From Alphaproteobacteria bacterium (GTDB lineage: Bacteria > Pseudomonadota > Alphaproteobacteria > Micavibrionales > Micavibrionaceae): a stretch of DNA of 64,000 nucleotides. Shown here piece after piece: positions 47,438-56,076 of this stretch. The DNA lies in NCBI GenBank assembly GCA_020442385.1, contig JAGRKE010000006.1:62001-126000 (forward strand), written 5' to 3'. Both the position numbers and the translations under genes were made by a program. Within the stretch, counting starts at the first letter, position 1. Each line of letters begins with the position of its first letter. The notes under the pieces were generated by a model. It did no database searches. It saw only the letters and a program-made list of their open reading frames with translations, and was not told the DNA's origin.

Positions 47438-48037
47438 ATGTCTAATAAAAAAACCATTTTAAACAAGAAGGTAGCAGCGGGGGCAGCATTAGTTGCGCTC
47501 AGCGGTTTCGTACCGCAGCCGATGATGCAAAGCGCTCAGGCGGCATCTGCTTCCATTAGTGTAACAGGGAGTTTCGTAACCGGAATTCAGCTTGCCGCAG
47601 GTACAAACGCGCAATTCGGCGTTTTGGCTGCGACAGACGTAAACGGTACAGCGACACTTTCTACAGCTGGTGCGGTAACACCGTCCAAAGCGGTGACAGC
47701 TGGTGGTGCGCCACAAGCTGGTTCGTTCCAGTTCACAGCGGTAAGTACCGTTCCTAACGTTGACATTACAGTGTCCGGCCTTGGTGCCGTGGTTCTGGCA
47801 GCGTCCGCGGGCGGTGGTGGTCCGACAGGTACTGTAAAGCTGAACAAAGTGTTCTTGGACAACTTTGCAACAGCCGCTGTAACGATCACCGATGGTGGTG
47901 CTGGCTCAGGTACAGCAACTGGCGTTGACATTAACGCTGCGACAACATCCATTAAGGTTGGCGGTCAGCTGACTTGGGGTGCTGTGCAACCAATCGGTCA
48001 ATTCTCAGAAGCAATTGTTCTGACGATCGCGTACTAA
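47438..48037 (+). CDS. DUF4402 pilin/adhesin-like secreted protein 1
   Basis: 199 residues from the ATG at 47438, 9 bases after AAGGAAGG. Signal peptide to about residue 35 ('QSAQAASAS'). The mature part is small-residue-rich, beta-type and nearly devoid of cysteine, with 'GTNAQFGVLAATDVNGTATL' and a terminal strand 'QFSEAIVLTIAY', as in DUF4402 proteins found with chaperone-usher systems. The closing strand ending in an aromatic residue suits chaperone recognition of subunits. It probably is a fibre subunit or adhesin. It has its own terminator. Confidence 0.72.
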   Translation: MSNKKTILNKKVAAGAALVALSGFVPQPMMQSAQAASASISVTGSFVTGIQLAAGTNAQFGVLAATDVNGTATLSTAGAVTPSKAVTAGGAPQAGSFQFTAVSTVPNVDITVSGLGAVVLAASAGGGGPTGTVKLNKVFLDNFATAAVTITDGGAGSGTATGVDINAATTSIKVGGQLTWGAVQPIGQFSEAIVLTIAY

Positions 48038-48054
48038 GATTTAAGGAATTCATC

Positions 48055-48084
48055 AAAAAGCCCCGTCTTATACGGGGCTTTTTT
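48055..48084 (+). terminator. Intrinsic terminator after DUF4402 gene 1
   Basis: AAAAAGCCCCGT / ACGGGGCTTTTT stem with a five-base loop and a T run. The A tract on the left makes it work in both directions, so it can also end the convergent SET-like gene. Confidence 0.85.
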
Positions 48085-49295
48085 TATGCGGCTTTGAATT
48101 CATATTTTTTGAGCTTCTCAAGCTGACTCTGCGCCAAAGACACGGCACTTTGAACTGCCAAACTGTCAGAGCTCCTTGTTTGCGCGAACGCCTTCAGATC
48201 CTCATAATAATCGATATTCGCCTGAATAATCTTCCGTTCAGAGGCTTTAATCCAATCATCGCCAACCTCTTTATCGATATCCACCCCTTGGTAATGCATA
48301 AAATTCTTGAGAAATACAGATAAAACCCGCCGCATCGCATGTTTTGAAGACCCCACAGGAATGAAAATATGAGAGGCCTTCAGAGTGTTTTCTTCCCTTA
48401 TATAGTTCATCACAGGCAAATAACGGTGCAAATCCGCAATACTTTCCATAAGTTTTTTGCTATTCACCGCCCCCACCAAGGCCGCGATGCGCAATTTCCC
48501 ACCATGCGGTACATCCAGCTCAATCGGAATAGAGCGCACAACGGGCGCGGATGTATCGGCAAAGTCATAGCGTATGAGGGAATCAAACGCATCCATAGGC
48601 CCGTAAAACGCAAAACATTCACGGCTATCTTCAAAAGGCTGGCTGTTATGGACAGTCAAATCACCGATGCGCGTGCCCTTACCCACGGAAAAGCCCGAAC
48701 CCACCCAGTGATGGTTTAAAAAGTCGACAATCGGCATTAAAACACTGACGTTACCCATGCGGTTTTTATCGCTATAGCCCAAAAAGCGGGTTTGCAGAAA
48801 AGATGTGCTGACAAAATCATTTATGGTCGCTTCATCCGCTGCGCCCTGAATCTCTTTTATCCAGGCTTTGTGTTTGTCCGGGAAAACACGCCCCTTCATC
48901 AAACGGTCCAGCAACTCCTGATCTTGCGCTAGCGACAGCAAGAAGGAGTATTTTTTGTGCAGCTCAACCTTATTGGTCTCGTTATAAATTTCGATCAAAC
49001 ATTGCGCGATATTTTTCTGCAGCTCTGAAAGACGGCTATTTGCCGGAAAGTTAACCGTAAAATCAGAGCCTTGAACGCCAATCTCATACTGATCCGCCGG
49101 CAATAAAACAGCGCGCGACAGTCTGATGATCTCACGCCCCGGCTTCATCTCTTTATCGGTATAAATCTGAAGGTTGCCGTTTTCACTTTGTAAAACAAGG
49201 TCGGAATGCGTACCCCCGCCGCCCTGCTCAACCAAATCAACAAGGTTGGTCAAATGCTTCTCAAGCGCCGGATTGTCTGCACGTACGATCGTCAT
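48084..49295 (-). CDS. SET-domain-like protein (putative lysine methyltransferase)
   Basis: 403 residues from the ATG at 49295; a GTG four codons upstream is too close to the GGAAGGGAG ribosome site. No signal peptide. The layout recalls SETD3/Rubisco-LSMT-type SET proteins: an opening 'DKEMKPGREIIRLSRAVLL' (about 50-68), a helical insert, then 'LMPIVDFLNHHWVGSGF' with the Asn-His of the SAM site, and 'ECFAFYGPMDAFDSLIRYDF' with the pseudoknot-type Tyr-Gly motif (about 205-250), followed by a helical C-terminus. Assignment is by motif only. It lies between the two DUF4402 genes in the opposite direction. Confidence 0.55.
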   Translation of the reverse strand: MTIVRADNPALEKHLTNLVDLVEQGGGGTHSDLVLQSENGNLQIYTDKEMKPGREIIRLSRAVLLPADQYEIGVQGSDFTVNFPANSRLSELQKNIAQCLIEIYNETNKVELHKKYSFLLSLAQDQELLDRLMKGRVFPDKHKAWIKEIQGAADEATINDFVSTSFLQTRFLGYSDKNRMGNVSVLMPIVDFLNHHWVGSGFSVGKGTRIGDLTVHNSQPFEDSRECFAFYGPMDAFDSLIRYDFADTSAPVVRSIPIELDVPHGGKLRIAALVGAVNSKKLMESIADLHRYLPVMNYIREENTLKASHIFIPVGSSKHAMRRVLSVFLKNFMHYQGVDIDKEVGDDWIKASERKIIQANIDYYEDLKAFAQTRSSDSLAVQSAVSLAQSQLEKLKKYEFKAA

Positions 49296-49379
49296 TTCTC
49301 GAAACACTCCCTTCCCATTAGAAGGAAAATATATTACTAAAGTAACAGTTAAGCATACAACCGAAATGAATCCGTTTTC

Positions 49380-49895
49380 ATGAAAACTGTTAAAAAAGTG
49401 ATGGTGGCCGTATCCGCGCTTGCTATTCGGGCGGCGATTCCCGATGCCGCTTTTGCACAGCTTGTCCTGACCTGCCCCGTCGGTATCAGATTTAGCGAAA
49501 TCGTAGAATGTACAAATATAATATCTAGATTAACACTTCGCCCAAACGGTGTTGTGAACGTGAATACGGGTTGTTTACTGACTTCTCTTGGTCCGCCAAT
49601 TCTTGCTGGACAATGTGTATTATCAACCTCAGGGCCCGGACCATCGAAAAACGTTGTCGTCACAATTCCAGACAACAAAGTTACTATTCCCGGCCCCGGC
49701 GATAATTTAATCATTAGACGCTGGAGGATCGCAAGAACCACAACAAACGGACAAAACCAGACCTTAACCTTTACACCCGCCGAAGTTTTAAACACCGTTA
49801 CTTTCAACGTTGGTGCGCGCCTTGAATCAAGCGGCAATCAGGTTATGGGAAGTTATGTTGGCACGAATATTGTAAGAGCACAATTAGCCCCTTAG
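49380..49895 (+). CDS. DUF4402-like pilin subunit 2
   Basis: 171 residues with a signal peptide (to about residue 26, 'AAFAQ'). The mature part has three cysteines early on, a 'GPGPSKNVVVTIP' segment and a closing 'VTFNVGARLESSGNQVMGSYVGTNIVRAQL' pattern split over two strands, which is the DUF4402 ending. No strong ribosome site is visible. It stands 13 bases before the chaperone gene, so it is the likely subunit partner of that chaperone and usher. Confidence 0.65.
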   Translation: MKTVKKVMVAVSALAIRAAIPDAAFAQLVLTCPVGIRFSEIVECTNIISRLTLRPNGVVNVNTGCLLTSLGPPILAGQCVLSTSGPGPSKNVVVTIPDNKVTIPGPGDNLIIRRWRIARTTTNGQNQTLTFTPAEVLNTVTFNVGARLESSGNQVMGSYVGTNIVRAQLAP

Positions 49896-49908
49896 AGGAA
49901 AATATATC

Positions 49909-50736
49909 ATGACAAAAACACTCAAACTCTTCCTATCGTTCCTGACGCTTGCGCTCATCTTTGCGTTGATCCCTGCTCCCGCAAGCGCCACCTTTGTGAC
50001 GCCCAAGCGCATAATGATTAAGGACGGCCAGCAGGCCGCAACCGTTACAATCCAAAACCGCAATAAACAGGCGATGGTTTACCAGTTTGGTTGGGAACGC
50101 CGCGTACAAACCCCGGATGGGAAGTTCAAAAATTTGAAGGACGGAGAAACCATTCCCGGTTACCGCCCGGCCGATGACATGTTTATCTTTTCCCCGCGTC
50201 AGGTGATTGTGCAGCCCGGCCAAACCCAGCGCGTGCGTATTCTGGTGCGCCGCCCGGCCGATCTGGCGCCCGGTGAATATCACTCCCACCTGCACATCAT
50301 GCCCGATCCGCTCAGCAAGGCCGAAGCCCCCGAGGTTACCCAAAGAGGTGTGGGCGGTATCCTAGAGATGAGAACGCGCATGTCGATCCCTGTGTTTTTG
50401 AGACAAGGGCCAACAAGCGTTAATTTCCAATTTTCACAAAGCCGTCTTGTCGATGATGGCGAAAAACGCGCCCTGACAACCACAATCGACAACAACAGCA
50501 CCCGCAGCATTTACGCAAAGCCGGTCATGCATTGCACAAAGGCGGACGGCAGCGTGATCGACACTGTTTTGCCGACATTGCGCCTATACGCTGAGGCCAA
50601 ACATTATGATCACAAATTTTCTATTCCGAAAACAGCGCCCGCCTTCAGCGAGTGCAGCGCGATTAAAGTCTCTTTCGAGGGCCTGCAAGACCCGGAATAT
50701 CACGCGAAAGTGATCACAGAAATCAACCTAAAATAG
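49909..50736 (+). CDS. Fimbrial periplasmic chaperone
   Basis: 275 residues with a signal peptide (to about 29, 'PASAT'). Two immunoglobulin-like domains of the PapD type: 'TPKRIMIKDGQQAATVTIQNRNKQ' and 'FSPRQVIVQPGQTQRVRIL' (G1-type strand region), and a second domain with a cysteine pair (about 203, 243). It should hold fibre subunits by donor-strand complementation and pass them to the usher. AGAGGA precedes the ATG. Confidence 0.9.
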   Translation: MTKTLKLFLSFLTLALIFALIPAPASATFVTPKRIMIKDGQQAATVTIQNRNKQAMVYQFGWERRVQTPDGKFKNLKDGETIPGYRPADDMFIFSPRQVIVQPGQTQRVRILVRRPADLAPGEYHSHLHIMPDPLSKAEAPEVTQRGVGGILEMRTRMSIPVFLRQGPTSVNFQFSQSRLVDDGEKRALTTTIDNNSTRSIYAKPVMHCTKADGSVIDTVLPTLRLYAEAKHYDHKFSIPKTAPAFSECSAIKVSFEGLQDPEYHAKVITEINLK

Positions 50737-50752
50737 AAAAAGACAGATGCAC

Positions 50753-50783
50753 AAAAAACCCTCCTGAAATGGAGGGTTTTTTA
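50753..50783 (+). terminator. Intrinsic terminator after chaperone gene
   Basis: A perfect 12-bp stem, AAAAAACCCTCC / GGAGGGTTTTTT, with a six-base loop. It separates the subunit-chaperone unit from the usher gene. Confidence 0.87.
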
Positions 50784-50797
50784 TTGCCTCCACTGAT

Positions 50798-50806
50798 TGG
50801 GGATAA
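50798..50806 (-). promoter_or_regulatory. DnaA box-like site (8 of 9)
   Basis: TGGGGATAA on the plus strand, one mismatch to the DnaA box TGTGGATAA (TTATCCACA on the minus strand), same orientation as the next box 35 bases on. Confidence 0.35.
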
Positions 50807-50832
50807 GTATCGGGAAAATATGGAGAAAACCT

Positions 50833-50841
50833 TGTGGATAA
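50833..50841 (-). promoter_or_regulatory. Perfect DnaA box
   Basis: TGTGGATAA, the exact complement of consensus TTATCCACA, in the 197-base gap before the usher gene. An inverted repeat AGACTC...GAGTCT (50851-50879) follows. No other origin features are nearby. Confidence 0.45.
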
Positions 50842-50933
50842 GTGATTCGCAGACTCCACATTTTGTTGGAGATGAGTCTAGGCATGTTATGATTCTGGTG
50901 GGCTATTCTATTACTAACTCTCTGCTCTGATTC

Positions 50934-53900
50934 ATGGGCGATATTCATTGCTGGAAAATTTTTAGGCGCACGCTGGGCGCTGCGATTGCTGTTGCTTTCG
51001 CGCTGAGCGTCTGTTGCGTAATGCCAGCTTCCGCTGCCGAAGATGCGGTCACTATGGCAGCAAAAACAGGCACTATTTCAGGTGTTTCTGAACCCTCGGA
51101 TATTGCCTTATCACCCGCCGCCTTGTTGGAGGCGAGGCCGACTTCTGTCGCCCAAACAGCTGCCGATGCTCTGGCTGCTGACGTTTCTGTTTCCTCAAAC
51201 ACTTCGAATACTGCCGATCTTGGCGCGTTCGCACCCTCAAATGAAACATACGAGCTGATCCTTGGTGTTCGGCGCAAACGCGACTTTCTCAGCAACGCGC
51301 TGCTGGGCCTGCAAAAGGGCTTTGATTATTACATTCCCGCTTACGAGCTGGCCCGCCTCTTGCGCTTTCCCTCGCAATTTGACCCGCAAAGCGGAGTCCT
51401 AAACGGCTATTTTATCGCCCCTGCCAATAGCTACACCATCAACGCCCGCGAGGGCACATACACCGTAGCCGGTGAAACGGCGCGCCTGCCCGAAGGCAGC
51501 ATAATCGTCGGCCAATCGGCACTGGGTCATGAAGATATTTTTCTGACACCAGAAGCCTTGAACCTGATCTGGAATCTGGAACTCGAGCTTGACTTCTCCC
51601 AACTCACCCTAAAAATCAACACCCCGCGCAAACTCCCCTACGAGCAAGACAAGCTCAGAAAAGAACGCCAGGAGCAGCTAGAAAACCAAGATGGCGCGGC
51701 ACCCGATCTTGATCTGATCTATGTACCCAGCGGCTATCGCATGCTCGGCCCGCAAACCCTGAAACTCACAGAGAGTGCGCAATATGTCGACAGCGAATTC
51801 ACCAACATCTTTAACATTGCCGGTGACGGTGACTTCCTAGGCACAACCGCCGATTACAACCTCACACTTCAATCGGACAGTAGAGACAAATTAAACCCTG
51901 AAAACGCCCGCTTGCGCCTTACACGCGAAGATGACGGCAGTGGACGCACCCTGCCGCTTGGCCTGCGTATTGCACAAGTTGGCGATGTTTCCGCGCGCAC
52001 TTCCCCGTTGATCTCAACCCTACTATCCGGGCGCGGTGCGTATATTTCTTCTGACCGTCAATCGCGCCAAAGACAGGCGTTTGATCTCGTAACCATCGAG
52101 GGTAGTGGCCAGCCCGGCTGGGAAGTTGAAATCTATCGACAAAAAGAGCTGATTGATTATAGCTATGTCGACGAGACCGGCCTCTACCGTTTTGTTGATG
52201 TGCCGCTCAATTACGGGAAGAACACCTTCCGCATCGTGCTTTACGGCCCGAACGGTCAGATTGAAGAAAAGACCGAAGAATATTTCATCAAAAACGACAA
52301 TTTACGCCCCGGCCAAACAACGTTTGAAGCCGGCGTTTTCCAAGAAAACACACCCCTTATTGATGTTCGCGACGACAACAACTCGAATTCCAATAACGGC
52401 TGGTCACAATTCCTGAAAGTCAATCACGGCATCAACCAGTGGATAAACGGCTTTGCCACCTATACCCAGACAACCGGTAAGGACGAAGACAAGCAATATG
52501 TTTCCGTCGGCGCAAATGTGAATGCCTTTGGCGGATATGGATTGGTCGAGGCCTACAAAGATATCGACGGCGGCCAAGCCATTGACGGGCGCTTCGTGAA
52601 GAAATTCGCCGGGATCAATACAAACACGCGCATCTCGCTTTATAACGATTTTGAAAGCCGTGACACTGGCTTTGGCGGAGCGGCCAAAACCTTCGAAGCC
52701 GATTTTAGAGCAACAAAGAGCTTCGCTACCAGCCTTGGTCTTGCGGGGTTAACCTTCGATGCAGAGCATACCAAGCGCGAAAACGGACGATCAAACACAC
52801 GCCTAAATTCCGTTCAATCGCTTGCGTTGGACAATACAAACATCACAAATTCCGTTGTTTCGTCTTACCAAAATTCTGATCTGCGCGTAACAAACGGTCA
52901 GCTCGCAGTTAACAACCAGCTCTCACCGAATTGGGGTGTGCGTTCACTGCTGCAATATGACCTCTATCCTGATGCCGAGCCGGATGAATACCGCTTTAAC
53001 TTGCGCTATAGCGATCTTGATAAATTCAGGTCTTCCCTGACGGTCAACCAAGGCATCAAAGATACTGATAAAACCTCTGCAACGCTCAATGCCTCCTATG
53101 ATTTCGGAAACTTCTTAGGCGGCGCTGATCTGGGCTGGACGCGCGGTGATGGGTTTGATGTTTATTTGCGCGCCAACACCACATTGGGGCCCGACGGCGA
53201 AGATCGTGAATATATCGCCACCACAAAATACACTGGTTACACAACCGCTCTGAAGGCACAGCTCTACAAAGACTTAAACAAAGACGGTCAATTTAACGCT
53301 GGCGACATCCCGGTTAAAAATGCCCGCATTTATATTGATAAACGCAAATCAGACCCCTCCGACAAGGACGGTATGATTAATGTCATCGGCGCAGGCCCTC
53401 CGGGCACGGTTGCCATTACGCTTGATCGCCGCAGCTTGCTGGAAGACCCCTTCCTTGTGCCTGAAAAAGACGGCTATGAGGCTATTTTGCGCCCAGGCAC
53501 CAAGCCCTTTATCAATTTCCCGCTTTATCCATCCGGCTCAATCGACGGAACACTGCGCCGCGCTGACGGCACAGGTGCGAATGGCTATGTCATTCAATTG
53601 CTGGATCAAAACGGCAACCTCGTTCAGGAAGTCCCCACCCTGTTCGACGGCTTCTATGTATTCGAATTCGTGAGAGAAGGAACCTACATCGTACAGGTTT
53701 CACCCTCACACCAAGTTAACGTCCCACCAAAAACCGTAACGGTTACTTCCGAGGATCTATTTGCTTATGGCGTAGATCTCATCCTGTTGGAGCAGGCTGC
53801 GGAAGTGTCAGTCACTGACGACTCAGTTGTCAGAGATGGTGGTAGAGTAGCCCAACTAAACCACGCTCCTGTGGCTGATGGGACGTTACAGCCTGCTCCA

Positions 53901-54257
53901 TTTTCTTCTGACGGTCCGTTCGATACGGTCGTCAACTCGGTTCGGATCGGAGAGCATCCATACAAGACTCGTCTTGTATTGGATCTCTCCGAGCCAACCA
54001 CTTATCGAATTTCTTCCGAAGATGGAGGGCGGATCGTCAATATCGACCTGCCGAAAACCGCATGGGACGCAACCCGTGAATGGAAACTCTCCAAACACCC
54101 GATGCTCGAAGAGTGCGGTGTCTACTCCATCGATAACGGAACAGGAACCCGCCTGCGCCTCACTGGCCGCAAGCCCGTAACAATTTTCTACAACGCGTCA
54201 ATCCCCAAAGAGAACGGACTGCCCGATCGTGTCTACATCGACTTCCTCAAGAAATAG
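50934..54257 (+). CDS. Outer-membrane usher with C-terminal AMIN domain
   Basis: 1107 residues, longer than usual ushers (about 800-870). Signal peptide to about 35, an N-terminal periplasmic part (about 95-220), then an usher-like barrel and plug region (about 250-830) with 'GQPGWEVEIYRQKELIDYSYVDETGLYRF' and 'FRIVLYGPNGQIEE' type blocks. Next come two SdrD/carboxypeptidase-regulatory-like beta modules ('DLNKDGQFNAGDIPVKNARIYID', 'GSIDGTLRRADGTGANG'; about 780-990) and an AMIN domain at the end (about 1003-1105, starting 'VNSVRIGEHPYKTRLVLDL'). Ushers export and assemble chaperone-bound subunits. AMIN domains bind peptidoglycan or envelope partners in AmiC and PilQ. The fusion is unusual. 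Confidence 0.85.
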   Translation: MGDIHCWKIFRRTLGAAIAVAFALSVCCVMPASAAEDAVTMAAKTGTISGVSEPSDIALSPAALLEARPTSVAQTAADALAADVSVSSNTSNTADLGAFAPSNETYELILGVRRKRDFLSNALLGLQKGFDYYIPAYELARLLRFPSQFDPQSGVLNGYFIAPANSYTINAREGTYTVAGETARLPEGSIIVGQSALGHEDIFLTPEALNLIWNLELELDFSQLTLKINTPRKLPYEQDKLRKERQEQLENQDGAAPDLDLIYVPSGYRMLGPQTLKLTESAQYVDSEFTNIFNIAGDGDFLGTTADYNLTLQSDSRDKLNPENARLRLTREDDGSGRTLPLGLRIAQVGDVSARTSPLISTLLSGRGAYISSDRQSRQRQAFDLVTIEGSGQPGWEVEIYRQKELIDYSYVDETGLYRFVDVPLNYGKNTFRIVLYGPNGQIEEKTEEYFIKNDNLRPGQTTFEAGVFQENTPLIDVRDDNNSNSNNGWSQFLKVNHGINQWINGFATYTQTTGKDEDKQYVSVGANVNAFGGYGLVEAYKDIDGGQAIDGRFVKKFAGINTNTRISLYNDFESRDTGFGGAAKTFEADFRATKSFATSLGLAGLTFDAEHTKRENGRSNTRLNSVQSLALDNTNITNSVVSSYQNSDLRVTNGQLAVNNQLSPNWGVRSLLQYDLYPDAEPDEYRFNLRYSDLDKFRSSLTVNQGIKDTDKTSATLNASYDFGNFLGGADLGWTRGDGFDVYLRANTTLGPDGEDREYIATTKYTGYTTALKAQLYKDLNKDGQFNAGDIPVKNARIYIDKRKSDPSDKDGMINVIGAGPPGTVAITLDRRSLLEDPFLVPEKDGYEAILRPGTKPFINFPLYPSGSIDGTLRRADGTGANGYVIQLLDQNGNLVQEVPTLFDGFYVFEFVREGTYIVQVSPSHQVNVPPKTVTVTSEDLFAYGVDLILLEQAAEVSVTDDSVVRDGGRVAQLNHAPVADGTLQPAPFSSDGPFDTVVNSVRIGEHPYKTRLVLDLSEPTTYRISSEDGGRIVNIDLPKTAWDATREWKLSKHPMLEECGVYSIDNGTGTRLRLTGRKPVTIFYNASIPKENGLPDRVYIDFLKK

Positions 54258-55545
54258 CCGTAAAAAAGCTATCCCCACGGATTCAAAGCGCCAAAACGGC
54301 GAATCATTGACGCTGTGGGGCACGCTTCATACGCTTATAGAAGATTCTCTTTTTTCGTTCGAACGCACGCCTAAAACATTGCTACACGCTTGTACACATC
54401 ACAGACGCAAACCCGCCGCAGCTCTTATGATCTGCGCTGCTTCGCTGTTACTGACGGGCTGTGGCTGGCAATGGCCGGAGTGGGCAACCATTGATCATGA
54501 TCCGCTGGGCTTTCTAACCAGCGATGACCGCGAAGCGAAACCTCCACCACCAGCGCCGCAGAATTCACCATTGTCTCTAAAGGCTGATTATGACCCGCTG
54601 GTCAATGCCAAGACCTTCGAGGCCGAGCCCGGCGGCGCTCTGGGCAGTTTGGGGCTCAATCTGGATATGTATTTTGATCCGGGCATTAAGGACCAGGATG
54701 TGCGTCTCGATAGGTTGGAGCGCGCTGTCATCGCCCTGCATAAAGACTTGCGGGTCATCGCGCCGCAACTGCAGGGCATGCCACCCGGAAGCGTCCTGCC
54801 GACAGCCACCATTGCGCCTCCCCCCCCAATCGTCACGGCCATGCCCGTGATGCCGTCAAACACAGCGGTCACTAGCACAACGCCAATGCAATTAACGCCG
54901 TCACCGCAGCCTGTTTTAATGGCACCGCCGCCTACGCCTGTATTCCATGGCCTTGCGCCGATGCCCGGCATGAAAATTCAAACCATACCGAGTGCGTCAG
55001 CATTTTCTCCGCCCGTAATGCCACAGACAACAATGGCAAGCCCGGTCGCGCCTCCACCTGTAACCACTACACCTCCGGCTACGCCAGCACCCATCCCTGC
55101 GCAAACGATCGGCATGCAGCCCGTTATGGACACACCGCCCCCTGCCCCGCCGCCAGTTGGTGAAACCAGCGCGGTCAATCAAGGCCCGCGTGATGTTCAA
55201 AACGGCAGCAGCGCCATTGTCAGCGGTATCCGCGTCGGCCAACACCCTGATAAAGTGCGCGTTGTTTTTGATGTGACAAAGAAAACAAATTACTCCGCCG
55301 ATCTGGATAACAGCGAGCATATATTGGTCGTGGAAATGCCGCAGGCGCAATGGAAAACCCCGACCACCACTGAGAGCTTCGGATCGCTGCCTGTTGTCAA
55401 ATCTTATAAGGTTGAGAGCTTTAACGGCGGCGCTGGGAACATCTTCATCCTGCAACTCAAGAAAGACACGCAGATCGTCATGCAAGGCAAATACCCGGCC
55501 CTGTCAGGCGAGGGTGAGCGCATCGTTATCGATCTGAAGAAATAA
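54229..55545 (+). CDS. Proline-rich envelope protein with AMIN domain
   Basis: 438 residues from a GTG overlapping the usher end by 29 bases. The true start is uncertain: a TTG at 54379 would give a clean lipoprotein signal ending in 'LLLTGC', and the overlapping N-terminus looks unlike a signal. After the lipobox there is a short segment, then a long proline/threonine/alanine-rich linker (about 185-325) that could span the periplasm, and an AMIN domain (about 332-438, 'SGIRVGQHPDKVRVVFDV'). That domain resembles the usher's own AMIN domain, and both genes end in 'ID..LKK'-type residues. I infer an outer-membrane lipoprotein working with the usher at the cell wall. Confidence 0.7.
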   Translation: MSTSTSSRNSRKKAIPTDSKRQNGESLTLWGTLHTLIEDSLFSFERTPKTLLHACTHHRRKPAAALMICAASLLLTGCGWQWPEWATIDHDPLGFLTSDDREAKPPPPAPQNSPLSLKADYDPLVNAKTFEAEPGGALGSLGLNLDMYFDPGIKDQDVRLDRLERAVIALHKDLRVIAPQLQGMPPGSVLPTATIAPPPPIVTAMPVMPSNTAVTSTTPMQLTPSPQPVLMAPPPTPVFHGLAPMPGMKIQTIPSASAFSPPVMPQTTMASPVAPPPVTTTPPATPAPIPAQTIGMQPVMDTPPPAPPPVGETSAVNQGPRDVQNGSSAIVSGIRVGQHPDKVRVVFDVTKKTNYSADLDNSEHILVVEMPQAQWKTPTTTESFGSLPVVKSYKVESFNGGAGNIFILQLKKDTQIVMQGKYPALSGEGERIVIDLKK

Positions 55546-55551
55546 GCGCTT

Positions 55552-55923
55552 CTATTCAGTTAGAATTTTCACAATATCCTGTATCTGGCGTTTGAGCTTT
55601 TTATCCTGAAGATGCTGCACGCGCAGAAAACACGCCAATAAATCGGATTCCTTATCCTGAAAGCGTGTGGCTTGGAGCGCCGAAGCCTCACCGCCATGCG
55701 GAAGACCTTTAAAAAAATCGGCATAGCTGACCCCGTAAAAATTCCTAAGCCGGTGAAGCTTATCGACAGGGAAACGGTTATAGCCTTGCTCATATTTTTG
55801 CACTTGCTGATAAGACACCTCCAGCACCGCAGAAATCTCCTTCAGCGAAAACCCCGCCGCTTCACGCAGGTTTTTCAGGGTTTCACCGATAATTTTTGCG
55901 GTTTGCGGCACCTTATGACCCAT
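55552..55923 (-). CDS. XRE-family HTH regulator
   Basis: 123 residues from the ATG at 55923 (GGAAAG 8 bases upstream). HTH of the Cro/CI type at about 13-68 ('IGETLKNLREAAGFSLKEISAVLEVSYQQVQKYEQG'). The C-terminal part is a short helical region, possibly for dimers. It converges on the AMIN gene and diverges from the next regulator. Confidence 0.85.
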   Translation of the reverse strand: MGHKVPQTAKIIGETLKNLREAAGFSLKEISAVLEVSYQQVQKYEQGYNRFPVDKLHRLRNFYGVSYADFFKGLPHGGEASALQATRFQDKESDLLACFLRVQHLQDKKLKRQIQDIVKILTE

Positions 55924-55994
55924 GAATCGCACTTTCCATTTTAAACATATTCATAAAGATAAAAAATCAAATATCTACTATAAGTGGTATTATA

Positions 55995-56023
55995 TTTTGC
56001 TTTTTTGGTAAAATAAAGCAAAA
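55995..56023. repeat. Operator candidate between two regulators
   Basis: TTTTGCTTT-(11)-AAAGCAAAA, a perfect 9-bp inverted repeat in the divergent 153-base AT-rich gap between the XRE and S24-like regulator genes. It suits autoregulation by one or both. Confidence 0.45.
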
Positions 56024-56076
56024 ACTTTCCAAAACAGAAATATTGTTCGCAGGTGAGGCATGACATATTGCTTTAT

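Noticed and set aside
50798..50879. Chromosomal replication origin
   Set aside because: Only two DnaA boxes, no AT-rich unwinding region and none of the genes that normally flank alphaproteobacterial origins.
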